Below, one piece after another: positions 5,451-7,200 of a DNA stretch of 7,200 bases. This DNA is from Candidatus Woesearchaeota archaeon (GTDB lineage Archaea; Nanobdellota; Nanobdellia; Woesearchaeales; UBA12501). The notes below the pieces were generated by a model. That model did no database searches and was not told the DNA's origin. It saw only the letters and a program-made list of their open reading frames with translations. A program made the position numbers and the translations under genes. Every line of letters starts with the position of its first letter. The stretch's first letter is position 1. Location: NCBI GenBank assembly GCA_016177315.1, contig JACOVN010000055.1, positions 1-7,200 on the forward strand, read 5' to 3'.

Positions 5451-5470
5451 GGAGGTACAGAACAATGTGG

Positions 5471-5494
5471 GTATAAAAAAGTTACCTTTATAAA
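5471..5494 (-). promoter_or_regulatory. two TATA-like elements upstream of suhB
   Basis: Minus strand TTTATAAAG (5486-5494, preceded by AGAAGGTA) and TTTTTTATAC (5471-5480). The first predicts a start near 5463 and a leader of about 13 nt without a Shine-Dalgarno. The second predicts a leaderless mRNA starting at ATG 5450. Either could be used; both favour ATG 5450 over the upstream TTG. Confidence 0.5.
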
Positions 5495-5570
5495 TACCTT
5501 CTATCCTTAGAATTCCTGGGGGTGGTCGGATTTCTTTTGAATAATTTCAGGGCAGAGCTGTCCAGTGGAT

Positions 5571-7121
5571 TCATTCCAAGCTAAATAGCTTCGGCAATCC
5601 TCCCTTCTCCAAGGCAGGCGTTTCCTCGTACGTTCCAATGTTCAGCAATTGTGCAGCGAGGTACATGGCTTGTCCGGTATTGAAGTTCTTATCTGTTACT
5701 CGCCACTCCTGCTTTTTCTCATCATAGGCAAATCCTGTCGCAAAGACTGGCGCAAGGAAATTTTCCTCTGTCGAAGGGATTTCATCGGTGTCATCCTCCA
5801 TCTCCGACAATTGGATGCCAGACAATTTTACAGCACTGTTGAAGAAATCTGCCATTCTCTCTCCTTCCTCTGTCCCCAAGATTTCTGTCACGGCATTGAA
5901 GGCCAGAATCACATCCGCAATTTCCTCTGCGCTGTATGCAAAGTCTCCATCCTCTTCTTTCCGGTAGAGTTGTGCATTTTCATCCCAGAGTTCTTGCAGG
6001 TAACTCCAGGCTTCAATAGCCCCTTGCTTATACTCCTCATTATCCGTATTCTCAAATGCTATGAGCAAACCAAGAACCGCTGTTGCTTGCGTTGTTAATT
6101 GGCTCTGCATGCCCTTCTCCATTTTTCCATTATCATCCATCCGTTCCAGAATAATGTTGGCTATTCTGCCCATGTCCTCCAGTGCAAACTGTTGCCATTT
6201 GCCATCATCGGTAATGCCTGCAAAGCTCGCAAAGGCATAAACAGCCATGCCGAGATCATGGGAGTCTAAAGAATAAAAGAGCTCATAATTGCTCTGCTTC
6301 TCCTCTCGCTTGATGATGTTATACAGCTGATTCGCATATCCAATAGCTTCGGTTTTCCGGAATTCTCCAAAATACTGTTTCTCTTCTGTCAACGCCTTTA
6401 TCTCTGAGAATGCCAAGAGCACGTACAATTGCTCCCCTAAAGCAAAGCTGCTGTCGTCTAACTCTCCAGCTTCATCCATGGGAAAGTAAAATCCGCCAGA
6501 TTTTCCATCCAGGGCAAAGACATTGGCCTTGCGTGCAGCGCTTATGCCGAGCAATGCGGCCTGGAATTTTGCATCTGCGTCATACCCTGCCAGCAATGCC
6601 TTGGCCAATTTAGCTTCTGCCAGAATTGCATTCGCAAAGTCTTTCACCTCTGTTCGTTGGCTCAGGCTACTAAACCGGAAGCTTTCATAGTTCGAGGGAT
6701 AGAAGAGGGATTCCTTTCCGAGCAACTTTGGATTTCCAGTGCTGAATGGCCGTTCCAGCAGTGCCCAATTCTTTATAGGGGGGTTTTCCAATTCACCAGC
6801 CTTCAGTATTTTTTCCAGCTGCTCTTCTTTTAAGGAAAAGGGAATGCCTAAAGCTGAGCCCAAGGCAACCGTAATAATATTCCCCCTGGCAATCTGGAAT
6901 GCCTCTTCTCTGGCGGTTTCTGGAGTAATAGAAGGTCTCTTAATGAGGACAACTTCCTCGGTTGCATTGGTTTCATTCCCTGGTGTTGTATTTGCAGCAG
7001 ACTGTTCCTCTAAGGGAACTTCTATTGCTTCCTGTTCTGCTGCCTCGCCAGTGGATTCTCCACAGCCTGCAAGAAATAGAACTACGAATAATACTGCCAG
7101 CCATTGCACCGTTCTTTTCAC
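5571..7121 (-). CDS. large lipoprotein of unknown family with helical body
   Basis: 516 residues. A signal peptide ends in a lipobox (FLAGC, C20), so it should be anchored outside the membrane. An acidic linker (about 21-58) carries three N-glycosylation sequons in a row (N44TT, N49ET, N52AT), as expected for an archaeal surface protein. The rest is mostly amphipathic helix with aromatic and Gly/Asp turns (for example GGFYFPMDEAGELDD near 208-222, FYSLDSHDLGMAVYAF near 280, LWDENAQLYRKEEDGDF near 378). This resembles an alpha/alpha-toroid of the six-hairpin glycosidase or terpenoid-cyclase type; that fold is inferred and no catalytic motif was identified. The start is GTG 7121, with GAGGTGA 4 nt upstream and a TATA at 7154-7162. 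It is followed by a 120-bp gap to suhB, which has its own promoter. No known function. Confidence 0.85.
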   Translation of the reverse strand: MKRTVQWLAVLFVVLFLAGCGESTGEAAEQEAIEVPLEEQSAANTTPGNETNATEEVVLIKRPSITPETAREEAFQIARGNIITVALGSALGIPFSLKEEQLEKILKAGELENPPIKNWALLERPFSTGNPKLLGKESLFYPSNYESFRFSSLSQRTEVKDFANAILAEAKLAKALLAGYDADAKFQAALLGISAARKANVFALDGKSGGFYFPMDEAGELDDSSFALGEQLYVLLAFSEIKALTEEKQYFGEFRKTEAIGYANQLYNIIKREEKQSNYELFYSLDSHDLGMAVYAFASFAGITDDGKWQQFALEDMGRIANIILERMDDNGKMEKGMQSQLTTQATAVLGLLIAFENTDNEEYKQGAIEAWSYLQELWDENAQLYRKEEDGDFAYSAEEIADVILAFNAVTEILGTEEGERMADFFNSAVKLSGIQLSEMEDDTDEIPSTEENFLAPVFATGFAYDEKKQEWRVTDKNFNTGQAMYLAAQLLNIGTYEETPALEKGGLPKLFSLE

Positions 7122-7125
7122 ATCC

Positions 7126-7169
7126 TCACCTCTTGCAGGTAAAAAGAGAATCCATATTTAAATCTTTTC
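7126..7169 (-). promoter_or_regulatory. TATA/BRE and Shine-Dalgarno of the large lipoprotein gene
   Basis: The minus strand reads GAAAAGATTTAAATAT (7154-7169), a BRE-like element and TATA box, followed by the ribosome binding site GAGGTGA (7126-7132), 4 nt before GTG 7121. The predicted transcript start falls near 7131, which would put the Shine-Dalgarno at the very 5' end. A second AT-rich TATA candidate (TTTTTAAATATTATGG, 7185-7200) at the window edge would give a longer leader. Confidence 0.55.
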
Positions 7170-7200
7170 ATCGCATGCATTTTTCCATAATATTTAAAAA

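Noticed and set aside
5500..5570. Possible terminator between the large lipoprotein gene and suhB
   Set aside because: No stable inverted repeat and no T-run in the transcribed direction could be found.
5649..6098. Plus-strand open frame of 149 codons
   Set aside because: Antisense to the large lipoprotein gene, with no ribosome binding site or promoter, and a Cys-rich motif-free product.

Overview
The window looks archaeal. Short TATA boxes with A-rich BRE-like elements lie about 26-28 nt upstream of several start codons, which implies leaderless mRNAs for at least two genes. Other genes carry GAGGT/GGAGG Shine-Dalgarno sequences. Two predicted surface proteins have lipoboxes, one with a cluster of N-glycosylation sequons. 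The tight packing, the short proteins of unknown family and the style of the small zinc-ribbon protein fit a DPANN-type archaeon (Woesearchaeota/Pacearchaeota-like). That placement is an inference from sequence style, not a database match. There is no rRNA, tRNA, CRISPR array or insertion sequence.

Left block (1-2449, minus strand): a 68-residue zinc-ribbon protein, then argS (arginyl-tRNA synthetase) on its own TATA box, then, 18 nt after argS, a membrane protein cut by the window edge. The membrane protein has the layout of a voltage-sensor domain (S1-S3 plus an Arg/Lys-every-third-residue S4).

Middle block (2450-3416, plus strand): a 257-bp divergent intergenic region holds AT-rich degenerate repeats, two promoters and a leader hairpin. 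It is followed by a 66-residue protein with an AbrB/MazE-like C-terminal hairpin, then a translationally coupled pair of tiny two-helix membrane proteins in a low-GC patch (about 36% by hand count).

Right block (3425-7200, minus strand, convergent with the middle block): a large lipoprotein of unknown family with a mostly helical body; an inositol monophosphatase/archaeal FBPase-family enzyme; and a two-gene operon of a divergent ZIP-like membrane protein followed by a lipoprotein with a complete binuclear CuA copper site. No oxidase genes are present here. The ZIP-like/CuA pair suggests a metal-linked job at the cell envelope, but its substrate cannot be read from the sequence.

The most notable items are the voltage-sensor-like protein behind argS, the CuA lipoprotein without visible respiratory partners, the degenerate ZIP homologue beside it, and the low-GC membrane-protein pair.
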